Shown here piece by piece: positions 12,724-19,720 of a stretch of DNA of 33,059 bases. Within the stretch, counting starts at the first letter, position 1. Each line of letters opens with the position of its first letter. A program made the position numbers and the translations under genes. The stretch comes from Actinomycetota bacterium. Its GTDB lineage: Bacteria; Actinomycetota; Actinomycetes; Actinomycetales; Kineosporiaceae. The notes beneath the pieces are model-generated. The model saw only the letters and a list, made by a program, of their open reading frames with translations, searched no databases and had not been told where the DNA came from. The DNA lies in NCBI GenBank assembly GCA_030837345.1, contig JAUPKQ010000244.1, positions 1 to 33,059 of the forward strand. The letters are read 5' to 3'.

Positions 12724-13146
12724 ATGGACGATCTCGCGAACAAGGCCTTGCTCACCGAACTCCTCGCGCTGGAGTCCCGTGCGATGGACCAGTGGGGCGC
12801 GGGTGATCCCGCAGGGTTTCTCGAGCTCAGCGACGACGACGTCAGCTATTTCGACCCCTGGCAGCAGCACCGGTTGAACTCGCATGAGGAACTGACGGAG
12901 CTCTATGAAGGCCTGCGCGGACAGGTCCACCTCGACAGCTTCGAGTTCCGCAACCCCGCGGTCGTCGCCGTCTCGGATCTCGCCGTCCTGTCGTTCGTGT
13001 TCACCTCGACGAGTGCCGGGACGACGCAGTCGTGGAACGCCACTGAGGTCTTCCGCCGCAACGACGAGGGGCAGTGGCACCTCGTCCACACCCACTGGTC
13101 GATCACCGAGGCCGGTCAGAAACTCGACAAGCTCGCGAGCAGCTAG
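12724..13146 (+). CDS. NTF2-like / SnoaL-type small protein
   Basis: A 140-residue protein with the NTF2-like (cystatin-cone) fold pattern. The N-terminal helix (LLTELLALESRAMDQWGAGD) precedes FLELSDDDVSYFDPW, then HEELTELYEGLRGQV and the strands VVAVSDLAVLSFVFTS and WNATEVFRRNDEGQWHLVHTHWS. This resembles DUF4440 and related proteins, whose roles range from small-molecule isomerases to binding domains. No specific substrate can be inferred. The ATG has GGAAGGA seven bases upstream and is preferred over upstream alternatives. It is divergent from the proline-rich gene across a 108-base gap. Its last 30 coding bases are echoed imperfectly at 13603-13632. Confidence 0.85.
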   Translation: MDDLANKALLTELLALESRAMDQWGAGDPAGFLELSDDDVSYFDPWQQHRLNSHEELTELYEGLRGQVHLDSFEFRNPAVVAVSDLAVLSFVFTSTSAGTTQSWNATEVFRRNDEGQWHLVHTHWSITEAGQKLDKLASS

Positions 13147-13246
13147 TTCGAGTGATCCCGATCTTCAGTGACGTGTCCGCTTGACGAGAGATGAGTGAGG
13201 GGCACTGGCCGCACCCGTCCGACGATGTGTGCGGGAGTACTTGCCA

Positions 13247-13344
13247 TGATCACCCGGAACGAAATAGTTGATCAACAATGGACTTTTCCCCGGTTTTCCG
13301 GTGATTTCGTTCCGAGTGATCAAGCACTTCGTTCCGGGTGATCA
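13247..13344. repeat. three copies of an 18-bp motif, one inverted and two direct
   Basis: The core TTTCGTTCCGGGTGATCA occurs inverted at 13247-13264. It occurs directly at 13305-13322 with one change (GAG for GGG). It occurs again at 13327-13344, where 17 bases match exactly. The first two copies form an inverted-repeat pair 76 bp across, with a TTGATCAA palindrome inside (13269-13276). No transposase is nearby. Possible readings are multiple operator sites for an unknown regulator, or leftover ends of a mobile element. Confidence 0.8.
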
Positions 13345-13397
13345 GGTTCGTTACGCCAAACAGGAATGCTGAACGTCGACTCGGGCCAGGCAGTCAG

Positions 13398-13583
13398 CCG
13401 TACTTCTGGGCCGACCGTCATGAGGCGGTGCTCCTGATGGAGACCGACAGTCCAGAGGCGGCACGGACGGCTCTGCGGAGACTACCGCTGGTCAGGGCGG
13501 GACTGATCGACTTCGAGATCATTCCGCTTCGCGCCTACCCGGGATTCGCCCGCCTGTTCGAGGATGCCCACTCTGAGCCGTGA
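13398..13583 (+). pseudogene. C-terminal remnant of a YCII/muconolactone-isomerase-like small protein
   Basis: The reading frame from about 13398 encodes PYFWADRHEAVLLMETDS, then RLPLVRAGLIDFEIIPLRAY, PGFARLF and a stop. This is the C-terminal half of a roughly 100-residue ferredoxin-like-fold family seen in many actinobacteria. The expected N-terminal half is absent. In its place the frame runs back into the third 18-bp repeat, where a GTG at 13338 could act as a start. The gene thus appears truncated at its 5' end by whatever placed the repeats there. It could still make an 81-residue fusion product, but I consider it a relic. Confidence 0.6.
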
Positions 13584-13602
13584 ACGCGTCGTCCAGGGAC
13601 TC

Positions 13603-13632
13603 GGTCAGAAGCTCGACCAGATTGCGAGCAAC
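13603..13632 (+). pseudogene. echo of the 3' end of the upstream NTF2-like gene
   Basis: Thirty bases here match 13114-13143, the end of the NTF2-like CDS, at 25 positions. In one frame they encode GQKLDQIASN against GQKLDKLASS in the intact gene. This looks like the last piece of a decayed second copy. It is short, so chance similarity is not excluded. Confidence 0.4.
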
Positions 13633-13676
13633 CAGGGCAGCTCGGTGTCGGTGGTGCGACCTGGCGTCTGCTCTGC

Positions 13677-13716
13677 GCGTGCGTTCACTGTCGCGATCGC
13701 AACAGTGAACGCACGC
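13677..13716. terminator. 40-bp near-perfect palindrome upstream of the ABC genes
   Basis: GCGTGCGTTCACTGT (13677-13691) and ACAGTGAACGCACGC (13702-13716) pair exactly, and the ten-base centre CGCGATCGCA pairs further apart from one mismatch. It lies 72 bases before the ABC ATPase start. It may terminate transcription through the scar region or serve as a binding site. Size and GCGATCGC centre resemble the palindrome at 11387-11426. Confidence 0.6.
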
Positions 13717-13787
13717 GATCCCGTGGGGTGCCGTGTCACCCTTTGTCGTCCGCCGGTCGGTGGACGACGCATCGGATAGTCGGACGG

Positions 13788-14720
13788 ATGTGCAGCGGCC
13801 TGTTCACCGGGCAGGCTGACCGGGTGAGGACCAGAGCGGGCCGAGGCACGGGGACGCGGGACGGGGAGAGCGGCGGGAACGCGGATACCGCCGTCCGGGT
13901 ACGGGGCCTCGTGAAGCGCTACGGCGAGCGTCTCGCGGTGGACGGTCTGGACCTCGACATCTTTCCGGGCGAGGTGTTCGCGCTGCTCGGTCCGAACGGG
14001 GCGGGAAAGACCACGACCGTCGAGATCCTTGAAGGCTACCGGCGCCGGGACGAGGGTGAGGTGTCGGTGATCGGTGCCGACCCCGCCCACGGGGACCTGG
14101 CCTGGCGTGCGCGGATCGGGATCGTGCTCCAGAGCACCGCTGAGACCGCCGAGTTGACCGTGGCGGAGCTGATCCATCACTTCGCCGGGTACTACCCCGA
14201 TCCGCGCGATCCCGACGACGTGATCGTCTCGGTCGGTCTGGAGGACAAGAGGGACGCCCGCACCCGTTCGCTCTCGGGTGGGCAGCGACGCCGTCTCGAC
14301 GTCGCCCTCGGCATCGTCGGGAATCCCCGGCTGTTGTTCCTCGACGAGCCGACGACGGGGTTCGACCCGCAGGCGCGCCGGTCCTTCTGGGATCTCGTGC
14401 GTGCTCTGCGGGGTGACGGGACGACGATCCTCCTGACGACGCACTACCTGGACGAGGCGCAGGCCCTCGCCGACCGGGTCGGTGTCATCGACAAGGGCCG
14501 GCTTCTCGCCGTCGACACGCCCGACCGGCTCGGGGGACGGCTGGCGCACCGGGCGCGCGTCCGCTGGCACGACGACGACGGGGACCACGAGGAGATCACG
14601 GACACTCCGACCCGGCTCGTCACCGAGTTGGGCGACCGGTACGGAGGCGAGGTACCTCAATTGCAGGTGATCAGGCCGAGTCTCGAAGATGTCTATCTCG
14701 GCATGCTGGAGGAGAGCTGA
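13788..14720 (+). CDS. ABC transporter ATP-binding protein, drug-export type (DrrA-like)
   Basis: ATPase subunit of an ABC-2 exporter, 310 residues from the chosen start. Walker A is GPNGAGKTT, the signature is LSGGQRRRLD, Walker B is LLFLDEPTTGFD, and the switch His is in LLTTHYLDEA. The C-terminal extension after about residue 235 is typical of DrrA/CcmA-type ATPases. The start is uncertain: the ATG at 13788 has only weak purine support, and a GTG at 13824 is possible. The stop overlaps the permease start by one base (TGATG), which indicates translational coupling. The substrate is unknown; family members export drugs, lipids or polysaccharides. Confidence 0.92.
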   Translation: MCSGLFTGQADRVRTRAGRGTGTRDGESGGNADTAVRVRGLVKRYGERLAVDGLDLDIFPGEVFALLGPNGAGKTTTVEILEGYRRRDEGEVSVIGADPAHGDLAWRARIGIVLQSTAETAELTVAELIHHFAGYYPDPRDPDDVIVSVGLEDKRDARTRSLSGGQRRRLDVALGIVGNPRLLFLDEPTTGFDPQARRSFWDLVRALRGDGTTILLTTHYLDEAQALADRVGVIDKGRLLAVDTPDRLGGRLAHRARVRWHDDDGDHEEITDTPTRLVTELGDRYGGEVPQLQVIRPSLEDVYLGMLEES

Positions 14721-15511
14721 TGGCGCTGCGGATCGGCCTGTCCCGGACGGTCCTGGAGCTCAAGCAGTTCTTCCGCGAGCGCGACAGCATGGTGTTCACC
14801 TTCCTGTTCCCAGTGATCATGCTGTTCATCTTCGGTTCGGTCTTCAAGGATCAGGAGCTGCCCGGAGGGGTGTCGTTCACCCAGTACTTCACGGCCGGGA
14901 TGATCGCCACCGGTGTGATGCTCTCCAGTTTCCAGCAGCTGGCGATCAGCATCGCGGTGGAGAGGGACGACGGGACCCTCAAGCGGCTTCGGGGGACGCC
15001 GATGCCCCCGGCCGCGTACTTCCTCGGGAAGGTCGGCATGGTCGTGCTGACGAGTCTCGTCCAGGTGGTCATCATGCTCGTCTGCGGTGGGCTCCTCTTC
15101 GGTCTCGACGTGCCCTCGGACGCCGGTTCGTGGCTGACGTTCACCTGGGTCTTCCTGCTCGGGACGGCGTCGGGCACGGTCGTGGGAATCGCGTTCTCCT
15201 CCGTCCCCCGGTCGGCGAAGAGCGCGGGCGCGGTGGTCACCCCGGCGATGATCGTGTTGCAGTTCATCTCGGGCGTGTACTTCGTCTACAGCGAGCTTCC
15301 GGGCTGGATGCAGGACGTCGGGGCGGTCTTCCCGCTCAAGTGGCTCACGCAGGGAATGCGGTCGGTGTTCCTTCCCGGCTCGTTCGCGGCCCAGGAGATC
15401 ACCGGATCGTGGGAGCCGGGGCGGACGGCGCTCGTCCTCACGGCGTGGGCGGCGGGTGGGCTCGTCCTCTGCCTGCGGACCTTCCGCTGGCAGCGCCGCG
15501 GCGACCGTTGA
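14720..15511 (+). CDS. ABC-2 type transporter permease
   Basis: Membrane partner of the preceding ATPase, 263 residues. Six hydrophobic spans are visible: FTFLFPVIMLFIFGSVF; FTAGMIATGVMLSSFQQLAI; VVLTSLVQVVIMLVCGGLLF; WLTFTWVFLLGTASGTVVGIAF; a span around VVTPAMIVLQFISGVYFVY; and a C-terminal span LVLTAWAAGGLVL. The cytoplasmic ERDDGTLKRLRGTPMP segment after span two is the characteristic ABC-2 motif that contacts the ATPase. It ends 16 bases from the convergent XRE regulator, without an evident hairpin between them. Confidence 0.92.
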   Translation: MALRIGLSRTVLELKQFFRERDSMVFTFLFPVIMLFIFGSVFKDQELPGGVSFTQYFTAGMIATGVMLSSFQQLAISIAVERDDGTLKRLRGTPMPPAAYFLGKVGMVVLTSLVQVVIMLVCGGLLFGLDVPSDAGSWLTFTWVFLLGTASGTVVGIAFSSVPRSAKSAGAVVTPAMIVLQFISGVYFVYSELPGWMQDVGAVFPLKWLTQGMRSVFLPGSFAAQEITGSWEPGRTALVLTAWAAGGLVLCLRTFRWQRRGDR

Positions 15512-15527
15512 CGGAGCCCCGGCGACG

Positions 15528-16697
15528 TCAGCTGGAGAGCCTCAGGCGGTGGAACGGGCGCCTGAGGTCCGGGGTGAACGTCTCCAGGGCGGCCAGTTCC
15601 TCGTCGCCGGGGTCACGCATGCCGGCCACCGGCACGTGCAGGAGGATCCAGAAATTGTCGAAGCTCCCGAAGTGCTCCATCAGGAACGCCTCGTTCGAGG
15701 TGCGGAGGTGGGCGTCGGTGAGGGTCCGGACCGCTCCGTAGGTGCCCCGGCTGAAGACGCCGGTACAAATGGTGACGGTCTTCGAGAGGTTCATCGGGTT
15801 CGGCATTCGGGCCAGCAACGCCACATCGTCCTCAAGGATCGGCATGTCTCCGATGAAGAACGTCTTTCCGGACTGGTCCTGGATGAACCGGGGCCGGTGC
15901 ACCTCGATCCGAGGAGGCGAAACGTCCCGCGGGAACCAGGTGGGAGTGCCGGAGGCGTCGGTGGTGACGATGAATTCGGCGGCGTACTCGCGATCGACGC
16001 CCTCCGGGAAGCGGACGGTGACGGGTAGACCGAGTCTGCTCCCGAAGTACTTGAGCGGCCCCCAGACGAGATCGCCCTGCCCGAGTATCACCACGTGGCC
16101 GGTGAGGTCATCCTGCTTGACCTGCCCGCCGGTGAGAAAGCGGACGTCGGCGGTCGGGTTCTCGGCCCGGAGATGTCCGAAGAGCTCGATCGTCGCGTCG
16201 CGGTCGGCGTCGTACAGGGACTCGATGAAATTGGGGTGGCGCCGGTCGGCGTACGGGATGGAATCGAGCACGTCCGCCCACATCTGGGTTGTGATGATGC
16301 GGATCCGCGCACCGTCCGGGAAGTGCCAGAACCGGCCGCCGAGCCCGCCGGTCCCCCGCGCCGGGGACCCGGAGGAACTCGCCTCGTTCCGGAGGGTGAG
16401 GAGCTCGTCGACGAGGCGCCGTTCGACCACACGCTCCTCGTCGGAGAGGCTGGCCTCGTCCACGACGTGGGGGTGGTCGTTGTCGAACGTCGACGGCGTG
16501 GCGAAGGCCCGCGCGTAGGCGCGGAGCCTGGCCTCGGGAGGAACCGCGTTGCCGTTCTCCCAGGAGGAGACGAGTGCGACGCTGGCCTTGAGGGAGGCCG
16601 CGACCTGGCTCTGGGTCAGCGGCGCGGCGCTCCCCTCGGAGCGCAGCTCCCGAAGGCGCTCGGCAAGCCGACGCTGAGCCGGGCCAAGGGCGCTCAT
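15528..16697 (-). CDS. XRE-family DNA-binding protein with an unassigned C-terminal domain
   Basis: A 389-residue protein. The helix-turn-helix occupies about residues 8-65 (LRELRSEGSAAPLTQSQVAA, SLKASVALVSSWENGNAVPP). After a linker, a large domain of about 270 residues begins at GRFWHFPDGARIRIITTQMW. It contains DSIPYADRRHPNFIESLYDA, a putative Rossmann-like alternation (ADVRFLTGGQV, GHVVILGQGDLVWGPLKYFG), VTICTGVFSRGTYGAVRTLT and NFWILLHVPV. I do not recognise this domain. The TGHVVILGQGD stretch suggests a nucleotide- or ligand-binding fold, which would make the protein a one-component sensor. The ATG has GGAGGTG a few bases upstream. It faces the ABC exporter and is divergent from a small membrane protein. 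Confidence 0.85.
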   Translation of the reverse strand: MSALGPAQRRLAERLRELRSEGSAAPLTQSQVAASLKASVALVSSWENGNAVPPEARLRAYARAFATPSTFDNDHPHVVDEASLSDEERVVERRLVDELLTLRNEASSSGSPARGTGGLGGRFWHFPDGARIRIITTQMWADVLDSIPYADRRHPNFIESLYDADRDATIELFGHLRAENPTADVRFLTGGQVKQDDLTGHVVILGQGDLVWGPLKYFGSRLGLPVTVRFPEGVDREYAAEFIVTTDASGTPTWFPRDVSPPRIEVHRPRFIQDQSGKTFFIGDMPILEDDVALLARMPNPMNLSKTVTICTGVFSRGTYGAVRTLTDAHLRTSNEAFLMEHFGSFDNFWILLHVPVAGMRDPGDEELAALETFTPDLRRPFHRLRLSS

Positions 16698-17065
16698 GGT
16701 GCACCTCCGGAACGAGAGAAGGCAGCTTCAGCGAATCGCAACAGCTCAAACTGAACCATAACCCGTTCTGCTGAACGCAAGCGCCCATCTTGCTCCTATT
16801 ACTTTTTGTGATCGAAGCGTCTATGATGAGTGCCCAGAGTGATGAAACTCGAGGATCAGTCACCGAAATGAACCGGCACGGTCAAGCCCGGAACGAACCG
16901 CTTGCCGCCGAGTTCACCATCAATTAGAGTTGGACTCAAGGTTCAGCTGACTTCAACTGTAGTTACTGTCTACCGTTCGAGTCCTGGCCGAACCGCCCGG
17001 AAGCCGTCTCGACGGCGGACCGATCCCTTCCAAGGAGGCCGCACAACCATCCCCATGGAGTGACC
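16698..17065. other. AT-richer divergent spacer between the XRE regulator and the small membrane protein
   Basis: No gene is seen in these 368 bases. The half nearest the regulator is markedly AT-richer than the window average (16740-16830, including TTACTTTTTG), as expected for promoters. CGTTC-TGCT-GAACG (16764-16777) is a short inverted repeat, and TGAAC recurs at about 16752 and 16772, so an autoregulatory operator for the XRE protein is possible. AAGGAGG at 17033 is followed by a three-codon ATG-GAG-stop unit that ends just before the next gene's start. Confidence 0.5.
16764..16777. promoter_or_regulatory. candidate operator upstream of the XRE gene
   Basis: CGTTCTGCTGAACG is a 5-4-5 inverted repeat about 70 bases upstream of the XRE start codon, in an AT-rich promoter-like stretch. 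XRE proteins commonly repress their own promoter at such repeats. The assignment is by position only. Confidence 0.3.
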
Positions 17066-17320
17066 ATGGCCCGCACGACATTCTTGATCGTGGCAGCCTT
17101 TCTCGCCGGCACGCCCCTGGCCGACGGCGCTGCACGAGGCGTTCTCACCTTCTCCGCCGCGCTCGTCGCCCTGGGCGTGCTCCTCACAGCCGCCCGGAAG
17201 GTCACCCAGCTCGTGGCCGCCCTGGCAGCGGCAGCGGCAGCGGTCGGCGGTGTCCTCCTTCTCCTCCTCGTCATGTTCGGGCTGTTCCTGACGGCCTGGT
17301 TGCTGGGCTCCTCGTTCTGA
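17066..17320 (+). CDS. small two-span membrane protein of unknown function
   Basis: An 84-residue protein with two hydrophobic regions (FLIVAAFLAGTPLADGAARG running into LTFSAALVALGVLLTAA, and VAALAAAAAAVGGVLLLLLV continuing to WLLGSSF). A basic turn AARKVTQ lies between them. GGAG five bases before the ATG supports this start over the GTG at 17060. No family is recognised. A 16-bp hairpin follows 15 bases after the stop, which supports a real transcription unit. Confidence 0.6.
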   Translation: MARTTFLIVAAFLAGTPLADGAARGVLTFSAALVALGVLLTAARKVTQLVAALAAAAAAVGGVLLLLLVMFGLFLTAWLLGSSF

Positions 17321-17335
17321 CGGCCGGGGCGGGGA

Positions 17336-17376
17336 CCTGGTGCCGGGACACCGACGGGGTGTGTCCCGGCACCAGG
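17336..17376 (+). terminator. 16-bp hairpin terminator after the small membrane protein
   Basis: CCTGGTGCCGGGACAC (17336-17351) and GTGTCCCGGCACCAGG (17361-17376) pair perfectly around a nine-base loop. No U-run follows. It separates the small membrane protein from the deaminase gene. Confidence 0.7.
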
Positions 17377-17446
17377 ATCCGGCCCATGTCCGGAGATTCC
17401 TTCGCGATCATCCGCCTCCTGGCAGAATCGCTGGATGGAGAGGGAT

Positions 17447-18478
17447 GTGACACGGCTACCCAAGGCCCACCTTCACCTTCACTTCACCGGCAGCATGCGG
17501 CCATCGACCCTCAAGGAACTCGCCGAGAAGCACCGGATGCGGTTGCCCGAGATCCTCCGTGAACACAACCTCCTCCGTCTCACCCCCGACGAGCGCGGCT
17601 GGTTCCGCTTCCAGCGTCTCTACGACGCGGCCCGCGCCTGTGTACGGGACGCCCAGGACATGCGCCGCATCGTGGTCGAAGCGGCGGAGGACGACGCCGC
17701 CGAAGGCTCGGGATGGCTCGAGCTCCAGGTCGACCCGACGAGTTACGCCCCCCACGTCGGGGGTCTCACCTCCGCCCTTGAGATCGTCCTGGACGCCGCC
17801 GCCGAGGCGAGCCGGACGACGTCCTGCCAGGTCGCGATCGTCGTCGCGGCCAGCCGGATCCGGCATCCCCTGGACGCCCGGACCCTCGCCCGGCTGGCGG
17901 CCAAGTACGCCGGGAGCGGCCCGGGCCGTGTCGTCGGTTTCGGCCTGAGCAATGACGAGCGGCGCGGCGTGACGGAGGAGTTCGCCGGGGCCTTCCGGAT
18001 CGCGGCGGAGGCGGGTCTCGCCGCCCTGCCCCACAGCGGTGAGCTTCTCGGCCCTGACCACATCACGAAGACCATCGACGTCCTGCACCCGGCGCGGCTC
18101 GGCCACGGGGTCCGGGCCTCGGAGGACCGGCGGGTCCTCAGAAGGATCGTCGACGCCGGCATCGCCCTGGAGGTCTGTCCGGCGTCCAACGTCGCTCTCG
18201 GCGTCTACCCGACGCTCGACCTGGTACCCCTGCGAACGCTGGTGGACGCGGGCGCCCGTCTCGCCCTCGGCGCGGATGATCCCCTGCTGTTCGGGCCGCG
18301 TCTCGCGTCCCAGTACCAGGCCGCCAGGGAGAGGCACGGTTTCGACGACACGGGTCTCGCGAACCTGGCGCGCTCGTCCGTCGAGGCGTCACTCGCCCCG
18401 GACGACGTCAAGCGCCGCCTGGCCGCCGCGATCGGCGACTGGCAGCGAGGCACACCGAGGCGGACGCGGACGCCCTGA
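17447..18478 (+). CDS. adenosine deaminase family protein
   Basis: Metal-dependent purine deaminase of the adenosine/adenine deaminase superfamily, 343 residues. Metal and catalytic motifs are in order: HLHLHFTGS (the HxH zinc pair, about residues 8-16), PHSGELLG (zinc His and catalytic Glu, about 190), RLGHGV (about 213) and LGADDPLLFG (metal Asp, about 272). The wording differs from classical adenosine deaminase (HVHLDGA, HAGE, TDDP), so adenine or aminodeoxyfutalosine-type substrates are possible; I leave the symbol empty. The frame also has an ATG at 17435 without a ribosome binding site. The GTG at 17447 has GGAG six bases upstream and is preferred. It is convergent with murB. Confidence 0.88.
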   Translation: MTRLPKAHLHLHFTGSMRPSTLKELAEKHRMRLPEILREHNLLRLTPDERGWFRFQRLYDAARACVRDAQDMRRIVVEAAEDDAAEGSGWLELQVDPTSYAPHVGGLTSALEIVLDAAAEASRTTSCQVAIVVAASRIRHPLDARTLARLAAKYAGSGPGRVVGFGLSNDERRGVTEEFAGAFRIAAEAGLAALPHSGELLGPDHITKTIDVLHPARLGHGVRASEDRRVLRRIVDAGIALEVCPASNVALGVYPTLDLVPLRTLVDAGARLALGADDPLLFGPRLASQYQAARERHGFDDTGLANLARSSVEASLAPDDVKRRLAAAIGDWQRGTPRRTRTP

Positions 18479-18491
18479 GCACCGCTCCCCG

Positions 18492-18543
18492 GACCCCGGC
18501 GTCCCGCACCGGGGTCACGGCGATGCCGGCCAGGGCCGGCGTC
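18492..18543. terminator. paired hairpins between convergent deaminase and murB genes
   Basis: GACCCCGG/CCGGGGTC (18492-18499 with 18509-18516) and GATGCCGGCC/GGCCGGCGTC (18522-18531 with 18534-18543, one wobble pair) lie in the 63-base gap between two converging genes. They can stop transcription from either side. The second stem overlaps the murB stop codon. Confidence 0.6.
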
Positions 18544-19627
18544 ACAGGGTGACGCCGACCAGCACCGGCTCCGGCGTCAGCTCGACCCCGAACGCCGCGC
18601 TCACGCCGTCCCGGATCACCCGGGCGAGGTCGAGGAGGTCCTTCGCACTCGCCGACCCGCGGTTGGTCAGGGCGAGGGTGTGCCGTGTGGAGAGCGCGGC
18701 CGGGCCGGGAAGCCCGTAACCACGGCCGAACCCGGCGTGCTCGATCAGCCAGGCCGCGCTCGTCTTCACCCGGCCGTCCGGCAGGGGCCACCGCGGAGCC
18801 TCCTTCGGCAGGGCGGCCGCGAGCACCGGCGTCAGGATCGGGTTGGTGAAGAAGGACCCGGCGCTCCAGGTGTCGTGGTCGGCGGGATCGACGACCATCC
18901 CCTTGGACCGGCGCAGCGACAGCACCGCGGACCGGACCTCGGCCAGCGGCGCCCTCCCCCCCGGCTCGACGCCGAGGAGGCGGGCGAGCTCCGGGTAACG
19001 GACGGGCACGGAGAGATCCGCGAGCGTCAGCTGGAACGTCACCTCCAGGATGACGAAGCGGGGCCCGCCCCGGAACCGTTCGTCCTTGAAGCGCGAGTGA
19101 CGGTAGGTGAATTCGCAGTCGACCGCGGCGAGGGTGCGGACCCTGCCTTCTTGACGGTCCCACGCGCGGACGGAGGCGACTGTGTCCGCGACCTCCTGCC
19201 CGTACGCCCCGACGTTCTGCACGGGGGTCGCCCCCGCCGAACCGGGGATGCCGGAGAGCGCCTCGACCCCGGACCAGCCGTGTCCGACGGCCACGGACAC
19301 CACGTCGTCCCAGACCTCACCCGCCGCGACCCTGACCAGGGCCCCACCGCCGCGGTGGGCGCTCTCGACCGTGAGACCGCGGTTGGCGATACGGACGACC
19401 GTGCCGTCGAAGCCCTCGTCGGCGACGAGGAGGTTCGATCCCCCGCCGAGCACGAGTAACGGCTCGCCACGGGCGTCACACTCCGACACGGCGTCAATGA
19501 TGCGGTCCGTCGTGGTCGCGACGACGAACCTCGTGGCGGGTCCGCCGACCCTCAACGTCGTGAACGCGGCAAGCTCCGGCGCGTCCCCCGCGCCGAAGAT
19601 GCCCGCCCCCGGCTGCTTCTCGGTCAC
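18542..19627 (-). CDS. murB: UDP-N-acetylmuramate dehydrogenase (UDP-N-acetylenolpyruvoylglucosamine reductase)
   Basis: Cytosolic FAD enzyme that reduces UDP-GlcNAc-enolpyruvate with NADPH to UDP-MurNAc, the second committed step of peptidoglycan synthesis. It has 361 residues. The FAD domain shows TTLRVGGPATRFV, LLVLGGGSNLLVADEGF and GVEALSGIPGSAGATPVQNV. YRHSRFKDERF carries the conserved YRxSxF. The catalytic Ser is in SAGSFFTNP (about residue 243), and the acidic residue near the C-terminus is in TPEPVLVG. The start is a GTG without a ribosome binding site but with TAGCGT seven bases before it, so leaderless transcription is plausible. It lies 93 bases downstream of the MFS gene. Confidence 0.95.
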   Translation of the reverse strand: MTEKQPGAGIFGAGDAPELAAFTTLRVGGPATRFVVATTTDRIIDAVSECDARGEPLLVLGGGSNLLVADEGFDGTVVRIANRGLTVESAHRGGGALVRVAAGEVWDDVVSVAVGHGWSGVEALSGIPGSAGATPVQNVGAYGQEVADTVASVRAWDRQEGRVRTLAAVDCEFTYRHSRFKDERFRGGPRFVILEVTFQLTLADLSVPVRYPELARLLGVEPGGRAPLAEVRSAVLSLRRSKGMVVDPADHDTWSAGSFFTNPILTPVLAAALPKEAPRWPLPDGRVKTSAAWLIEHAGFGRGYGLPGPAALSTRHTLALTNRGSASAKDLLDLARVIRDGVSAAFGVELTPEPVLVGVTL

Positions 19628-19720
19628 GCCGACACGCTAACCGGGCGAACCCCGCCACGCCGAAACGAACATGCCGCAGTGTCCATGTTCATGTCGATCG
19701 CCGGTGGTCAGACCGATTGT

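Noticed and set aside
13247-13344. A complete insertion sequence
   Set aside because: Only the short repeats are present. No transposase frame or target-site duplication was found.
13605-14660. A 351-codon minus-strand open frame across the ABC ATPase gene
   Set aside because: The plus strand carries intact Walker A, signature and Walker B motifs in a coupled two-gene operon. The minus frame has no family features.
17054-17062. A three-codon ATG-GAG-TGA unit before the small membrane protein
   Set aside because: The nearest AAGGAGG is about 16 bases away, too far for initiation. It is most likely incidental.
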